This document shows, one piece after another, positions 1 to 8,012 of a stretch of 64,000 nucleotides of DNA; the first letter of the stretch is position 1; each line of letters starts with the position of its first letter. Location of the stretch: positions 1 through 64,000 of the forward strand of contig NZ_JBOFLJ010000011.1 in the NCBI RefSeq assembly GCF_051657805.1, in the 5' to 3' direction. The translations under genes were made by a program, and so were the position numbers. The notes beneath the pieces were generated by a model, which saw nothing but the letters and a program-made list of their open reading frames with translations, had not been told where the DNA came from and did not search any database. This DNA comes from Aeromonas sp051657805 (GTDB lineage: Bacteria > Pseudomonadota > Gammaproteobacteria > Enterobacterales > Aeromonadaceae).

Positions 1-9
1 TTAAGAATT

Positions 10-127
10 TGCCTGGCGGCCATAGCGCCGTGGAACCACCTGATCCCATGCCGAACTCAGAAGTGAAACGCGGTAGCGCCGATGGTAGTGTGGCATTCGC
101 CATGCGAGAGTAGGACACTGCCAGGCA
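10..127 (+). rRNA. rrf: 5S ribosomal RNA
   Basis: The sequence matches the gammaproteobacterial 5S rRNA closely. It has the opening TGCCTGGCGGC, the central CCATGCCGAACTCAGAAGTG block, and a 3' end (CTGCCAGGCA) that pairs with the 5' end to close helix I. The length of about 118 nt is normal. It is the distal part of an rRNA operon whose 16S and 23S genes lie to the left of the window. The ends are set by the helix I pairing and may be off by one or two bases. Confidence 0.96.
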
Positions 128-221
128 CCCAATTAAACAGTTGTGCACACATTGCACGATTGGCTGCGAGGATGACATCTCAACGAAGCGGCACATGATT
201 TAGCGAAAGCTAACCGAATGC

Positions 222-298
222 GGAGCGGTAGTTCAGTCGGTTAGAATACCGGCCTGTCACGCCGGGGGTCGCGGGTTCGAGTCCCGTCCGCTCCGCCA
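222..298 (+). tRNA. tRNA-Asp (GTC)
   Basis: A 77-nt cloverleaf folds here. The acceptor stem GGAGCGG pairs with CCGCTCC, the T-loop contains GGTTCGAGTCC, the anticodon loop CTGTCAC carries GTC, and CCA is encoded at the 3' end. It lies 94 bp after the 5S gene, so it is very probably the distal tRNA of the same rRNA operon. Confidence 0.97.
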
Positions 299-308
299 CT
301 ACTTAAGA

Positions 309-335
309 AGCCCAGTCGGAAGACTGGGCTTTTTC
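309..335 (+). terminator. rRNA/tRNA operon terminator
   Basis: A perfect 9-bp stem (AGCCCAGTC / GACTGGGCT) with a GGAA loop is followed by TTTTTC. It lies 10 bp after the tRNA and ends the rRNA operon. It may also help stop the convergent cupin gene. Confidence 0.9.
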
Positions 336-425
336 ATTTCTGCTTTCCTAATCCCCACAGAGTTTCCTCGCCTTTTCTCGTCCATTTCACCACAAAGTAC
401 AGGTTTTTAGGGCTTCTGAGCTCTG

Positions 426-758
426 TCAGTAGAATACGCAGAGCCAGATGGTATGCATGTCTGGATGGGTCCACTCTACCCTGTGCTTCTGACGGGCGGG
501 GATGTTGATATGGTCCCCCGGCCCGAGCAGTACCTGTTGCTGTTCCTGGGTCTGGGGATCGACAAACAGCAGGCTGGCTTCCCCCTGCACGATCAGCACC
601 CACTCGTGCTCATCCTGATCGTACCACTCCCCCGGAGCGCTCTGATGGCCGTGAGAGACGATGCGCTCGATGCGCAGGTGGTTGGTGCTGACCAGATCCT
701 GGAAGAACTCGTTGGGCAGGGGGGAGGGAATGTCGTTCAACAGGTTGCGCGTGTGCAT
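426..758 (-). CDS. Small single-domain cupin protein
   Basis: A 110-residue cytosolic protein with one cupin beta-barrel. The conserved cupin features are EWYDQDEHEWVLIVQGEA (His/Glu metal-site region followed by the turn Gly) and a second motif near PGDHINIPARQKHRVEW. Such proteins are sugar or small-molecule binding or isomerase-like; the substrate cannot be read from sequence. The second in-frame ATG is chosen as start because the GGAG Shine-Dalgarno sequence lies 6 nt before it, but directly abuts the first ATG. The gene stands alone, convergent with the rRNA operon and divergent from the purine permease. Confidence 0.8.
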   Translation of the reverse strand: MHTRNLLNDIPSPLPNEFFQDLVSTNHLRIERIVSHGHQSAPGEWYDQDEHEWVLIVQGEASLLFVDPQTQEQQQVLLGPGDHINIPARQKHRVEWTHPDMHTIWLCVFY

Positions 759-936
759 GCTCATCTCCAGTCGGGCGCCACGTGGTCATTGCAGTATAGG
801 AGCCCTCATCCAGGGGGATCGACTCTCCTGGTGAGCACGATGAGCCACAAATGGAGCTTTTTGTCATGACTTTGTGGAAAAGTTCGGAGAAGTCGCTGCA
901 ATCCTGACAAATTCTTGCTATTTTGCGCAGCCATAA

Positions 937-952
937 AAGCAAACGATTTCCT
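937..952 (+). promoter_or_regulatory. Candidate PurR operator
   Basis: The 16-mer AAGCAAACGATTTCCT lies 20 bp before the permease start. It matches about 13 of 16 positions of the E. coli PurR box (ACGCAAACGTTTTCGT-type), including the core GCAAACG. Repression of a purine permease by PurR would be expected. No other evidence is available. Confidence 0.45.
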
Positions 953-972
953 TCACACTTTCAGGATGAGTT

Positions 973-2331
973 ATGGCAACGCAAGATATCGCCGCCCAAG
1001 CAGGAAAGAGCGGCTTTCTGGATTCCTATTTTTCCATCTCCGAGCGCGGCAGCAGCGTGCGCCAGGAGTTGTTGGCCGGGCTGACCACCTTCCTGGCCAT
1101 GGTCTACAGCATCATAGTGGTGCCGAACATGCTGGGTGTCGCCGGTTTTGAGCAGGGGCCCGTGTTCGTCGCGACCTGCTTGATCGCGGCCTTCGGCTCC
1201 CTGCTGATGGGTCTCTGGGCCAAGCTGCCCATGGCCATTGGCTGCGCCATCTCCCTCACCGCCTTCACCGCCTTCAGCTTGGTGCTGGGGCAGGGCTTGA
1301 GCATCCCGGTGGCGCTGGGTGCCATCTTCCTGATGGGGGTGCTGTTCACCCTGATCAGCGTGACCGGCGTGCGCCAGTGGATCCTGGACAACCTACCCTC
1401 CGGCATCGCTCACGGCACCGGTATCGGCATCGGCCTGTTCCTGCTGCTGATCGCCACCAACGGTGTCGGCATGGTGATCAAGAACGAGGGGGCCGGCCTG
1501 CCGGTGCAGCTCGGCGAGATCACCTCCTTCCCGGTCATCATGACGGTGCTGGGGCTGGCGGCCATCTTCGGCCTGGAGCGCCGCAAGGTGCCGGGTGGCA
1601 TCCTGATGGTGATCATCGCCATCTCCGCCCTGGGGCTGGCCTTCGATCCCAAGGTGACCTGGCAGGGCTTCTTCGCCATGCCGAGCCTGACCGGTGAGAA
1701 GGGCTCACTTGTGGGCAGCATGGATCTGCTGGGAGCCCTCAACCCCGTGGTCATCCCGACCGTGCTGGCTCTGGTGATGACCGCCGTGTTCGACGCGACT
1801 GGCACCATACGTGCCGTGGCGGGTCAGGCCGGTCTCATCAACGAGCGTGGCCACATCATCAGCGGCGGCAAGGCCCTGACCGCCGACTCCGTCAGCAGCA
1901 TGGTGGCGGGCGCCGTGGGTGGGGCTCCGGCTGCCGTCTACATCGAGTCCGCCGCAGGCACCGCCGCCGGTGGCAAGACAGGCCTGACCGCCACCCTGGT
2001 GGGCGTGCTCTTCCTGCTGATGATCTTCCTCTCCCCCCTGAGCTATCTGGTGCCGGCCTACGCCACCGCGCCGGCCCTGATGTATGTGGGTCTGCTGATG
2101 CTGGGCAACGTCACCAAGCTGGACTTCAAGGATTCGGTAGATGCCCTGTCCGGCATGCTGTGCGCCGTCTTCATCGTGCTCACCTGCAACATAGTGACCG
2201 GCATCATGCTGGGCTTCGTGGCCCTGGTGGTCGGCCGTCTGTTTGCCGCCGAGTGGAAGAAGCTCAACGTCGGTACCGTCATCATCGCGGTGGCGCTCGT
2301 GGTGTTCTACGCCGGTGGTTGGGCCATCTAA
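973..2331 (+). CDS. Guanine/hypoxanthine permease (NCS2, AzgA group)
   Basis: A 452-residue inner-membrane proton symporter for purine bases. It is very close to E. coli GhxP/GhxQ throughout, for example GLTTFLAMVYSIIVVPNML near residue 40, GIAHGTGIGIGLFLLLIA, the FDATGTIRAVAGQA segment and the ending VFYAGGWAI. Length is as in the family, with about 12-14 hydrophobic segments. Specificity for guanine and hypoxanthine over adenine is inferred from this similarity. An AGGATGAGTT ribosome site precedes the ATG. The gene stands alone between a candidate PurR box and its own terminator. Confidence 0.92.
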   Translation: MATQDIAAQAGKSGFLDSYFSISERGSSVRQELLAGLTTFLAMVYSIIVVPNMLGVAGFEQGPVFVATCLIAAFGSLLMGLWAKLPMAIGCAISLTAFTAFSLVLGQGLSIPVALGAIFLMGVLFTLISVTGVRQWILDNLPSGIAHGTGIGIGLFLLLIATNGVGMVIKNEGAGLPVQLGEITSFPVIMTVLGLAAIFGLERRKVPGGILMVIIAISALGLAFDPKVTWQGFFAMPSLTGEKGSLVGSMDLLGALNPVVIPTVLALVMTAVFDATGTIRAVAGQAGLINERGHIISGGKALTADSVSSMVAGAVGGAPAAVYIESAAGTAAGGKTGLTATLVGVLFLLMIFLSPLSYLVPAYATAPALMYVGLLMLGNVTKLDFKDSVDALSGMLCAVFIVLTCNIVTGIMLGFVALVVGRLFAAEWKKLNVGTVIIAVALVVFYAGGWAI

Positions 2332-2348
2332 GCCAAACCGATGTCGAG

Positions 2349-2373
2349 AAGGGCTCCCGCGGGGGCCCTTTTT
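2349..2373 (+). terminator. Permease gene terminator
   Basis: AAGGGC pairs with GCCCTT, with further G/C pairing inside, followed by a run of T. It lies 18 bp after the permease stop. Confidence 0.8.
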
Positions 2374-2420
2374 CGTCTCTGTGAGGGGGCTAACAGTTTT
2401 CTGCTCCCTGGCCGCCCCTC

Positions 2421-2469
2421 GTTTCAGATTGAAACGCCAACCCCTCCTCCCCGGTTTCAAATCCGAACC
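2421..2469. promoter_or_regulatory. Inverted repeats upstream of dhaK (candidate DhaR site)
   Basis: A perfect inverted repeat GTTTCA-GAT-TGAAAC lies at 2421-2435. A looser one at 2453-2469 (GGTTTCAAATCCGAACC) has its centre about 33 bp downstream. They are placed 87-135 bp before dhaK, where an activator such as DhaR would bind. Assignment to DhaR is inference from position. Confidence 0.4.
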
Positions 2470-2555
2470 CCGATGCCCGTCATTTTTATCCCCAGTGCTC
2501 TCGCTAGACTGGTTCCATCAATCATCCGCCCCCGGGGCGAGTCGAGGAGTGAGCC

Positions 2556-3626
2556 ATGAAGAAGCTGATCAATGCCGTTGATGCCGTGGTCCGTGAACAA
2601 CTGATGGGGATGGCCGCCGCCCACCCCGAGCTCAGGGTCCGTATCGAGCCTCACTACATCACCCGTGCCGACGCCCCCGTGATGGGCAAGGTGGCGCTGG
2701 TCTCCGGCGGTGGCAGCGGGCACGAGCCCATGCACGGCGGCCTGGTGGGGATGGGCATGCTGGACGGTGCCTGCCCCGGCGAGATCTTTACCTCGCCGAC
2801 TCCGGATCAGATGTATGAGTGTGGCCAGGCGGTGGACGGCGGCGCCGGCGTGCTCTTCCTGGTGAAGAACTACACCGGCGATGTGCTCAACTTCGAGACG
2901 GCCGTCGAGCTGCTGCACGGGGATGGGGTCAGGGTCGGCTTTGCCCTCATCGATGACGACGTGGCGGTCAAGGACAGCCTCTATACCGCCGGTCGCCGCG
3001 GGGTGGCCACCACAGTGCTGTGCGAGAAGCTGGTCGGGGCTGCCGCTGAGGCGGGTTATGACCTGGATCGCTGTGAGGCGCTGGCACGGCGCATCAACAA
3101 CCAGGGCCGCACCATAGGGATCGCCACCCACGCCTGTACGGTCCCGGCGGCGGGCAAACCCTCCTTCACCTTGGCAGACGGCGAGCTGGAGTTCGGGGTC
3201 GGCATTCACGGTGAGCCCGGCATAGCACGCCGTCCCTTCACAAGTCTCGATACCCTGGTGGATGAGATGTTCAGGGAGCTGACGGACAACAGCCCCTATG
3301 GCCGCACCCTGCGCCATTGGGACAGGGCCTCGGGGAGCTGGCAGGAGGAGCACGCCTTCATCGAGCCGCTCAACGAGGGGGACAGGGTGATCGCCCTGGT
3401 CAACAGCCTGGGAGGCACACCTCTCTCCGAGCTCTACGGGGTCTATGGTCATCTCGCCACCCTGTGCGAGGATGCCGGCATCCACCTGGTGCGAAACCTC
3501 ATCGGCCCTTATTGCACCGCCCTCGACATGGCCGGGATCTCCATCACCCTGCTCAAGGTGGATGACGAGCTGATGACCCTGTGGGATGCTCCCGTTCATA
3601 CACCGGCCCTGCGCCGTGGCTGCTGA
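2556..3626 (+). CDS. dhaK: Dihydroxyacetone kinase subunit DhaK
   Basis: PTS-dependent dihydroxyacetone kinase, substrate-binding subunit, 356 aa as in E. coli. It binds dihydroxyacetone covalently through a histidine and receives phosphate from DhaL-ADP to give dihydroxyacetone phosphate. Counting from the ATG, the covalent His is H218 (VGIHGEPG), with H56 (GGGSGHEP) and D109 (NYTGD) at the known active-site positions. The start follows GGAGTGAGCC. It is the first gene of dhaKLM: dhaL begins 9 bp later. Upstream inverted repeats may bind the regulator DhaR encoded at the far end of the locus. Confidence 0.97.
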   Translation: MKKLINAVDAVVREQLMGMAAAHPELRVRIEPHYITRADAPVMGKVALVSGGGSGHEPMHGGLVGMGMLDGACPGEIFTSPTPDQMYECGQAVDGGAGVLFLVKNYTGDVLNFETAVELLHGDGVRVGFALIDDDVAVKDSLYTAGRRGVATTVLCEKLVGAAAEAGYDLDRCEALARRINNQGRTIGIATHACTVPAAGKPSFTLADGELEFGVGIHGEPGIARRPFTSLDTLVDEMFRELTDNSPYGRTLRHWDRASGSWQEEHAFIEPLNEGDRVIALVNSLGGTPLSELYGVYGHLATLCEDAGIHLVRNLIGPYCTALDMAGISITLLKVDDELMTLWDAPVHTPALRRGC

Positions 3627-3635
3627 GGAATAGTC

Positions 3636-4265
3636 ATGTTAAGCAAACATCAGATAGTGAACTGGCTGCTCGACTGCGAGCACATCTTCACCGAACAGCG
3701 CGACCATCTCACCGCGCTGGATACCGACATCGGCGACGGTGACCACGGCCTCAACATGCAGCGTGGCTTCGCCAAGGTGGCGGAGAAGCTGCCGGCGGTG
3801 GCGGACAAGGACATTGGCCAGGTGCTCAAGACCACGGGCATGACCTTGCTCTCCTCGGTGGGAGGGGCCAGCGGGCCCCTCTACGGCACCTTCTTCATCC
3901 GCGCGGCGGCCAGTGCCGATGCCTGCCAGAGCCTGAGTCTGGATCAGCTGACCCGGATGCTGGCGGACGGGGTGGAGGGTATCGTCTCCCGTGGCCGCGC
4001 CGAGCCCGGCGACAAGACTATGTGTGACGCCTGGTGGCCGGCCCTGGCCGCCCTGCAGCGGGCGCAGCAGCAAGGCCTGCCACTGGTCGAGGCGCTGGAT
4101 GGGGCCGTGGCTGCCGCGGCGGCGGGCACCGAGGCCAGCATACAGATGCAGGCCCGCAAGGGGCGCGCCAGCTACCTGGGGGAACGCAGCATAGGCCATC
4201 AGGATGCGGGAGCTACCTCGACCCTGTTGCTGTTGACCGCCCTGCGCGACCGGGCGAGGCTCTGA
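3636..4265 (+). CDS. dhaL: Dihydroxyacetone kinase subunit DhaL (ADP-binding)
   Basis: ADP-binding subunit, 209 aa. The tightly bound ADP acts as a phosphate relay between DhaM and DhaK. The Mg-binding aspartate cluster is visible as DTDIGDGDHG (residues 29-38). SVGGASGPLYGTFF and the RGRAEPGDKTM segment match the family's nucleotide-binding helical barrel. It lies between dhaK and dhaM with a 1-bp gap to dhaM, so the three are certainly one operon. Confidence 0.96.
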   Translation: MLSKHQIVNWLLDCEHIFTEQRDHLTALDTDIGDGDHGLNMQRGFAKVAEKLPAVADKDIGQVLKTTGMTLLSSVGGASGPLYGTFFIRAAASADACQSLSLDQLTRMLADGVEGIVSRGRAEPGDKTMCDAWWPALAALQRAQQQGLPLVEALDGAVAAAAAGTEASIQMQARKGRASYLGERSIGHQDAGATSTLLLLTALRDRARL

Positions 4266-4266
4266 C

Positions 4267-4980
4267 ATGATAGGCATAGTCCTTGTCTCTCACAGCGCCA
4301 CCCTGGCCGCCGGCATCGGCGAGCTGGCCGCCCAGCTGGGCAGCCCGGCCCCCCTGCTGCTGGCGGCCGGTGTGGATGATCCCGAGCACCCCATAGGCAC
4401 AGATGCCATCGCCGTGATGAGCGCCATAGAGCAGGCGGACGATGGCAGCGGTGTGCTGGTATTGATGGATCTCGGCTCAGCCCTGCTGAGCGCAGAGACC
4501 GCCCTCGAGCTACTGCCCCCCGAGCTGAGTGCTCGGGTGCGGCTCTGCCCGGCCCCTCTGGTGGAGGGGACCCTGGCCGCCGTGGTGGCGGCCGGCGCGG
4601 GTCTGGGGCTCGATGAGGTGGCCGCCGAGGCCATGGCGGGTCTGCAGGCCAAGGTCGCCATGCTGGGGCAGGGGCTGGCACCGGTGGTTGTTGTGCCTGA
4701 GCCCTCTTCTGCGGCGACCCTCTGCTGGCGCCACCGGGTGTGCAACCCCCATGGCCTGCACGTGCGCCCCGCCGCCAAGTTGGTGGCGGCCCTCAAGCCG
4801 TTCGACGCCGAGCTCACCCTCTACAAGGGGGAGAAGGGGATCAACCCTCGCAGCCTGACCCGACTCGCCATGCTGGATGTGCGCTGTGGGGACGAGATCG
4901 AGCTGAGGGCCAGCGGCCCCCAGGCGGAGCAGGCGATCCAGGCCTTCAGGCTAGTGGCCGAGGGGCGCTTCGGGGAGTAG
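4267..4980 (+). CDS. dhaM: PTS phosphocarrier DhaM, two-domain form (EIIA-HPr)
   Basis: This subunit passes phosphate from the phosphotransferase system to DhaL-ADP. Residues 1 to about 130 form the EIIA(Man)-like domain, with phospho-acceptor H9 (VLVSHSATL). Residues from about 153 to the end form an HPr domain with acceptor H165 (PHGLHVRPAA). E. coli DhaM is about twice as long and carries a third, EI-like domain, which is absent here. The protein stops at 237 aa with a clean stop followed by a terminator, so this is a shorter architecture and not an obvious frameshift. General enzyme I or HPr must phosphorylate it. Confidence 0.94.
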   Translation: MIGIVLVSHSATLAAGIGELAAQLGSPAPLLLAAGVDDPEHPIGTDAIAVMSAIEQADDGSGVLVLMDLGSALLSAETALELLPPELSARVRLCPAPLVEGTLAAVVAAGAGLGLDEVAAEAMAGLQAKVAMLGQGLAPVVVVPEPSSAATLCWRHRVCNPHGLHVRPAAKLVAALKPFDAELTLYKGEKGINPRSLTRLAMLDVRCGDEIELRASGPQAEQAIQAFRLVAEGRFGE

Positions 4981-5004
4981 GAGATAGCACGGAGTAGCAC
5001 AAGA

Positions 5005-5030
5005 AAGAGGGGCCAAGGCCCCTCTTTTCT
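5005..5030. terminator. Bidirectional terminator between dhaM and dhaR
   Basis: GAGGGGCC-AA-GGCCCCTC is flanked by T-rich sequence on the + side and A-rich sequence on the other, so it can stop both convergent transcripts. Confidence 0.88.
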
Positions 5031-5045
5031 ATTTCCCTCGGCGAT

Positions 5046-6962
5046 TCATTGCTGCGCCAGGGGATCTATCTGCCACTGCTTCAGCTTGCGCCACAAGGTG
5101 GTGCGGCTGATCCCCAACTGCTGGGCCATCAGGCCGATCTGCCCCTGACAGGCCAGGGCGCAGCGCCGGATGGCCTGGCGTTCCAGCTCGGCCAGGCTGA
5201 GCAGGGGTTGCCCCACCGGCTCCTCGGCCAGCCGTCGATGACCGTGGCAAATGGCGGCCGGCAGCGCCTCCGGGGGGATGGGATCGTCGCCCCCCTGAAG
5301 CAGGGCGTGTTCGATGGCGCTGCGCAGCTCCCCCAGGTTGCCGGGCCAGGGATAGGCCAGCAGGCAGTCGAGGGCCGCCGGGCTGAAGCGACGATGGGGC
5401 GCTCGCCCCCGGGCACTCAGCTGCTGGCCGATGAGGGCAGGCAGGTCTGCCCCGCGCTCGCGCAGGCTGGGCACCCGGAGTTCGCAGGCCTGCAGGGCGT
5501 AGAGCAGCTGGCGTCCGAACCCTCCCTCCTGCACCCGTTGTTCCAGCGCTGCGCTACTGGTGGCGATGATCCTCACCCTGAGCGGTAGGATGCGGGCCGA
5601 GTCGAAGCGCTGGATGCGGCCCGTCTTGAGCAGTTGCAGCAGGGCCGCCTGCATGGGGGCGGGCAGATACTCTATCTGCTCCAGCACCAGGGTGCCGCCG
5701 TGGGCCAGTTCGAACTTGCCGGCCCGCTCCTGTCCCGCCTCGTCGGAGCCCATCAGCTCCAGCGCCATCCGCTCTGGTGGCAGGGCCTGGCAGTTGAACA
5801 GGATGAGCGGGCCATCGGCGCGCTCGCCGGCAAAGTGGATGGCCTCGGCGATCTGTCCCTTGCCCACCTCCTCCTCACCGCGCAGCAGCATGGGCCCCGC
5901 ACTGCGGGCCGCCTGCCTGGCATGGCGCAGCAGCGTGCGCATGGGAGCGGATTCCCCCACCAGGGTGGAGAGTTCGGGCACCGACTGGCGCAGCTGATGG
6001 ATGGCCCTCAAGCGATCGACGGGGTGGATCAGGGCGATGAAGCCGACCCCGTCCGGTCCCGGCAGGGGCTTGAGGCTGACCAGGGCGTTGATGAAGTCCC
6101 CGCTCTGCTCCCCGACCCGCTCCAGGGTCAGCTCCACGTGGCTGAGGCCGGTCTGCCCCTCGATGGCGAGCCGCAATCGTTGGGGCAGCAGCAGGTGTTG
6201 CGTCAGCGGCTGGCCGAGGCAGCGCTCGGGGTCGAGGCGCAGTCGCCGGGCCGCCAAGGTATTGAGGTAGCGCAGCCTGCCTTGGGGATCCCAGGCCAGT
6301 ACGCCGTCATCCATGCCATCGAGCAGGGCATAGAGCTCGCTCAGGTGGTGCTGGGACTCCTGCATCAGGGTTTCCGCACGCAGCATGTTGGCCAGCTCGC
6401 GCCCGGCGCTGACGGTGAGGGCGAGATCGCTGGCGGTCGCTGACTCCACCTTGCACACCAGGGCGACGATGGCGACCTGGCGGCCAGTGCTGTTGTAGAC
6501 AGGGCTGGCGCAACAGTGCCAAGGATGCAGGGTGCGGTTGAAGTGCTGGGGGCCGCTGACGGTGAGGGGCGTGCCCGTCAGGGCCGCCAGGTTGATGGCG
6601 TTGGTGCCGATGCGCCCCTCGCTGAAGAAGGCGCCAGGGCCGAAGCCGAGGGACTCCAGTTCCGCCAGGGTCTCATTGTGGCCGGTGCGGGCCAGCAGAC
6701 AGCCGCTCTCGTCGGTCAGCAGCAGGGCACAGGGACGCCCCTCCATGTATTCGTAGAGATCCTCCAGCGCCATCTCCCCCGTGGTGAGCAGATCCCGCTT
6801 GCGCTGGCGCAGGCTGTGCAGGGTCTGGCCCCTGGCGCTGTGGGGCGGGTGCCAGAGCTCCCGGCTGGTCTGGTGGGCGCAGCGCAGCCAGGAGGCCTGC
6901 AGTTCGTCGGGCCAGGTGTGGGGCGGCTGGATGGATGGCTGGGTCACGGCGAATTCCGACAT
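5046..6962 (-). CDS. dhaR: DhaR, activator of dihydroxyacetone kinase genes
   Basis: Enhancer-binding-protein-like regulator of about 638 aa (E. coli DhaR 639). In order: GAF-type sensor (about 60-190), PAS domain (about 200-310), AAA+ module (about 325-550) and a C-terminal Fis-type HTH ending in MAQQLGISRTTLWRKLKQW. The Walker A region is degenerate (GEEEVGKG), and where sigma-54 activators have GAFTGA this protein reads GSDEAGQERAGKFE. It is therefore expected to work with sigma-70, as E. coli DhaR does; there its activity is set by DhaK and DhaL. The internal ATG beginning MSEFAV is preferred to the upstream MVKWW start, but neither has a clear ribosome site. It converges on dhaM. Confidence 0.92.
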   Translation of the reverse strand: MSEFAVTQPSIQPPHTWPDELQASWLRCAHQTSRELWHPPHSARGQTLHSLRQRKRDLLTTGEMALEDLYEYMEGRPCALLLTDESGCLLARTGHNETLAELESLGFGPGAFFSEGRIGTNAINLAALTGTPLTVSGPQHFNRTLHPWHCCASPVYNSTGRQVAIVALVCKVESATASDLALTVSAGRELANMLRAETLMQESQHHLSELYALLDGMDDGVLAWDPQGRLRYLNTLAARRLRLDPERCLGQPLTQHLLLPQRLRLAIEGQTGLSHVELTLERVGEQSGDFINALVSLKPLPGPDGVGFIALIHPVDRLRAIHQLRQSVPELSTLVGESAPMRTLLRHARQAARSAGPMLLRGEEEVGKGQIAEAIHFAGERADGPLILFNCQALPPERMALELMGSDEAGQERAGKFELAHGGTLVLEQIEYLPAPMQAALLQLLKTGRIQRFDSARILPLRVRIIATSSAALEQRVQEGGFGRQLLYALQACELRVPSLRERGADLPALIGQQLSARGRAPHRRFSPAALDCLLAYPWPGNLGELRSAIEHALLQGGDDPIPPEALPAAICHGHRRLAEEPVGQPLLSLAELERQAIRRCALACQGQIGLMAQQLGISRTTLWRKLKQWQIDPLAQQ

Positions 6963-7014
6963 GGGGCGAATCCACCATTTAACCACGGCGGGTTGGCCGA
7001 TTCAGTGACCCCCC

Positions 7015-7896
7015 TCAGAGGTTCGCTTCCTCATCCCCCTCGGCAAACTGCCGCTCCAGCCAGTGGCAGAAGGTACGGCACTGGTGGCCGCCATCGCTCT
7101 CCTGATGGACTAGCAGGCTCCAGCTCGGGCCGGGGACCCTGTGGCTGGAGAGGGGTTGCAGCAGCCCCTGCTGGCGGGCCGGGCGGGAGAGCCGCTCGCT
7201 CACCAGCGCCACCCCCAGGCCTGCCTGGGCGGCATCCAGCAGCAGGCCGGGATCGGAGAAGTTGAGCCCCTGGGTGAGCAGCTGCAGATCCTCGCCGCCC
7301 TTGAGGGTCCAGTGGTGCCAGTCCATCTCCCGCTCCCCGTGCAAGGTGGTGCGCTCCTGCGCCGGTTGTGCCAGCACCGCCGGGCTCGCCACCGGCAGCA
7401 GGCGATCCGCCAGCAGCGGCTGATGGCGGCACTCCGCCTGAGGAGCCAGGCCCCAGCGCAGCGCTATGTCTATGGTCTGCTCGGCCATGTTCGGGGTGTC
7501 GTCGCCGGTGAACAGCCAGAGATCGATACCGGGATGCTGGCGGTGGAAATCGGCCAGCCGGGGCAGAAGCCAGTGGCGGGCGATGGCGGTGCTGGTGTTG
7601 AGCACCAGCTGGTTCGGCTTGCGATACTGCTCGAGCCGCTGGATCCCCACCGCCAGTTGCAGCAGCACCTTCTGGGTGGTCTCCAGCAGATCCTGGCCCG
7701 CGTCGGTCAGGGCCACTGAGCGACCCTGCCGATAGAACAGGGGCTGGCCGATCAGCTCCTCCAGGGAGCGGATCTGCTGGCTGATGGCGGATTGGGTGAG
7801 GTGCAGCTCCTGGGCCGCCTGATGAAAACTGCCGAGCCTGGCCGCCGCCTCGAAGCCTCGCAGCACGTTGAGGGGAGGCCAGTGTTTGAACATCAT
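7015..7896 (-). CDS. LysR-type regulator (GcvA-like), agmatine cluster
   Basis: A 293-aa LysR-family regulator. The winged HTH is at residues 8-67 (AARLGSFHQAAQELHLTQSA then ISQQIRSLEELIGQPLF). The effector domain is of the GcvA/AmpR subgroup. It is divergent from the agmatine deiminase operon with a 116-bp shared intergenic region, the usual LysR arrangement, so it probably controls that operon with agmatine or a related amine as effector. dhaR follows 52 bp later on the same strand, so read-through is possible. Confidence 0.88.
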   Translation of the reverse strand: MMFKHWPPLNVLRGFEAAARLGSFHQAAQELHLTQSAISQQIRSLEELIGQPLFYRQGRSVALTDAGQDLLETTQKVLLQLAVGIQRLEQYRKPNQLVLNTSTAIARHWLLPRLADFHRQHPGIDLWLFTGDDTPNMAEQTIDIALRWGLAPQAECRHQPLLADRLLPVASPAVLAQPAQERTTLHGEREMDWHHWTLKGGEDLQLLTQGLNFSDPGLLLDAAQAGLGVALVSERLSRPARQQGLLQPLSSHRVPGPSWSLLVHQESDGGHQCRTFCHWLERQFAEGDEEANL

Positions 7897-7920
7897 TGAT
7901 TAGCTCCGCTTATCACTTTT

Positions 7921-7933
7921 ATCGAAAATCGAT
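7921..7933. promoter_or_regulatory. Candidate LysR operator in agmatine divergent region
   Basis: Perfect inverted repeat ATCGA-AAA-TCGAT in the shared region between the LysR gene and the deiminase operon. Size and placement fit a LysR box. Assignment is inference. Confidence 0.4.
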
Positions 7934-8012
7934 CGTTTGTTACCCATCTCTCGGGAGAATAGTCTATTCCCATCGTCAACAACCTTAATAGTACCTAATC
8001 AGAGAGGCTGAG

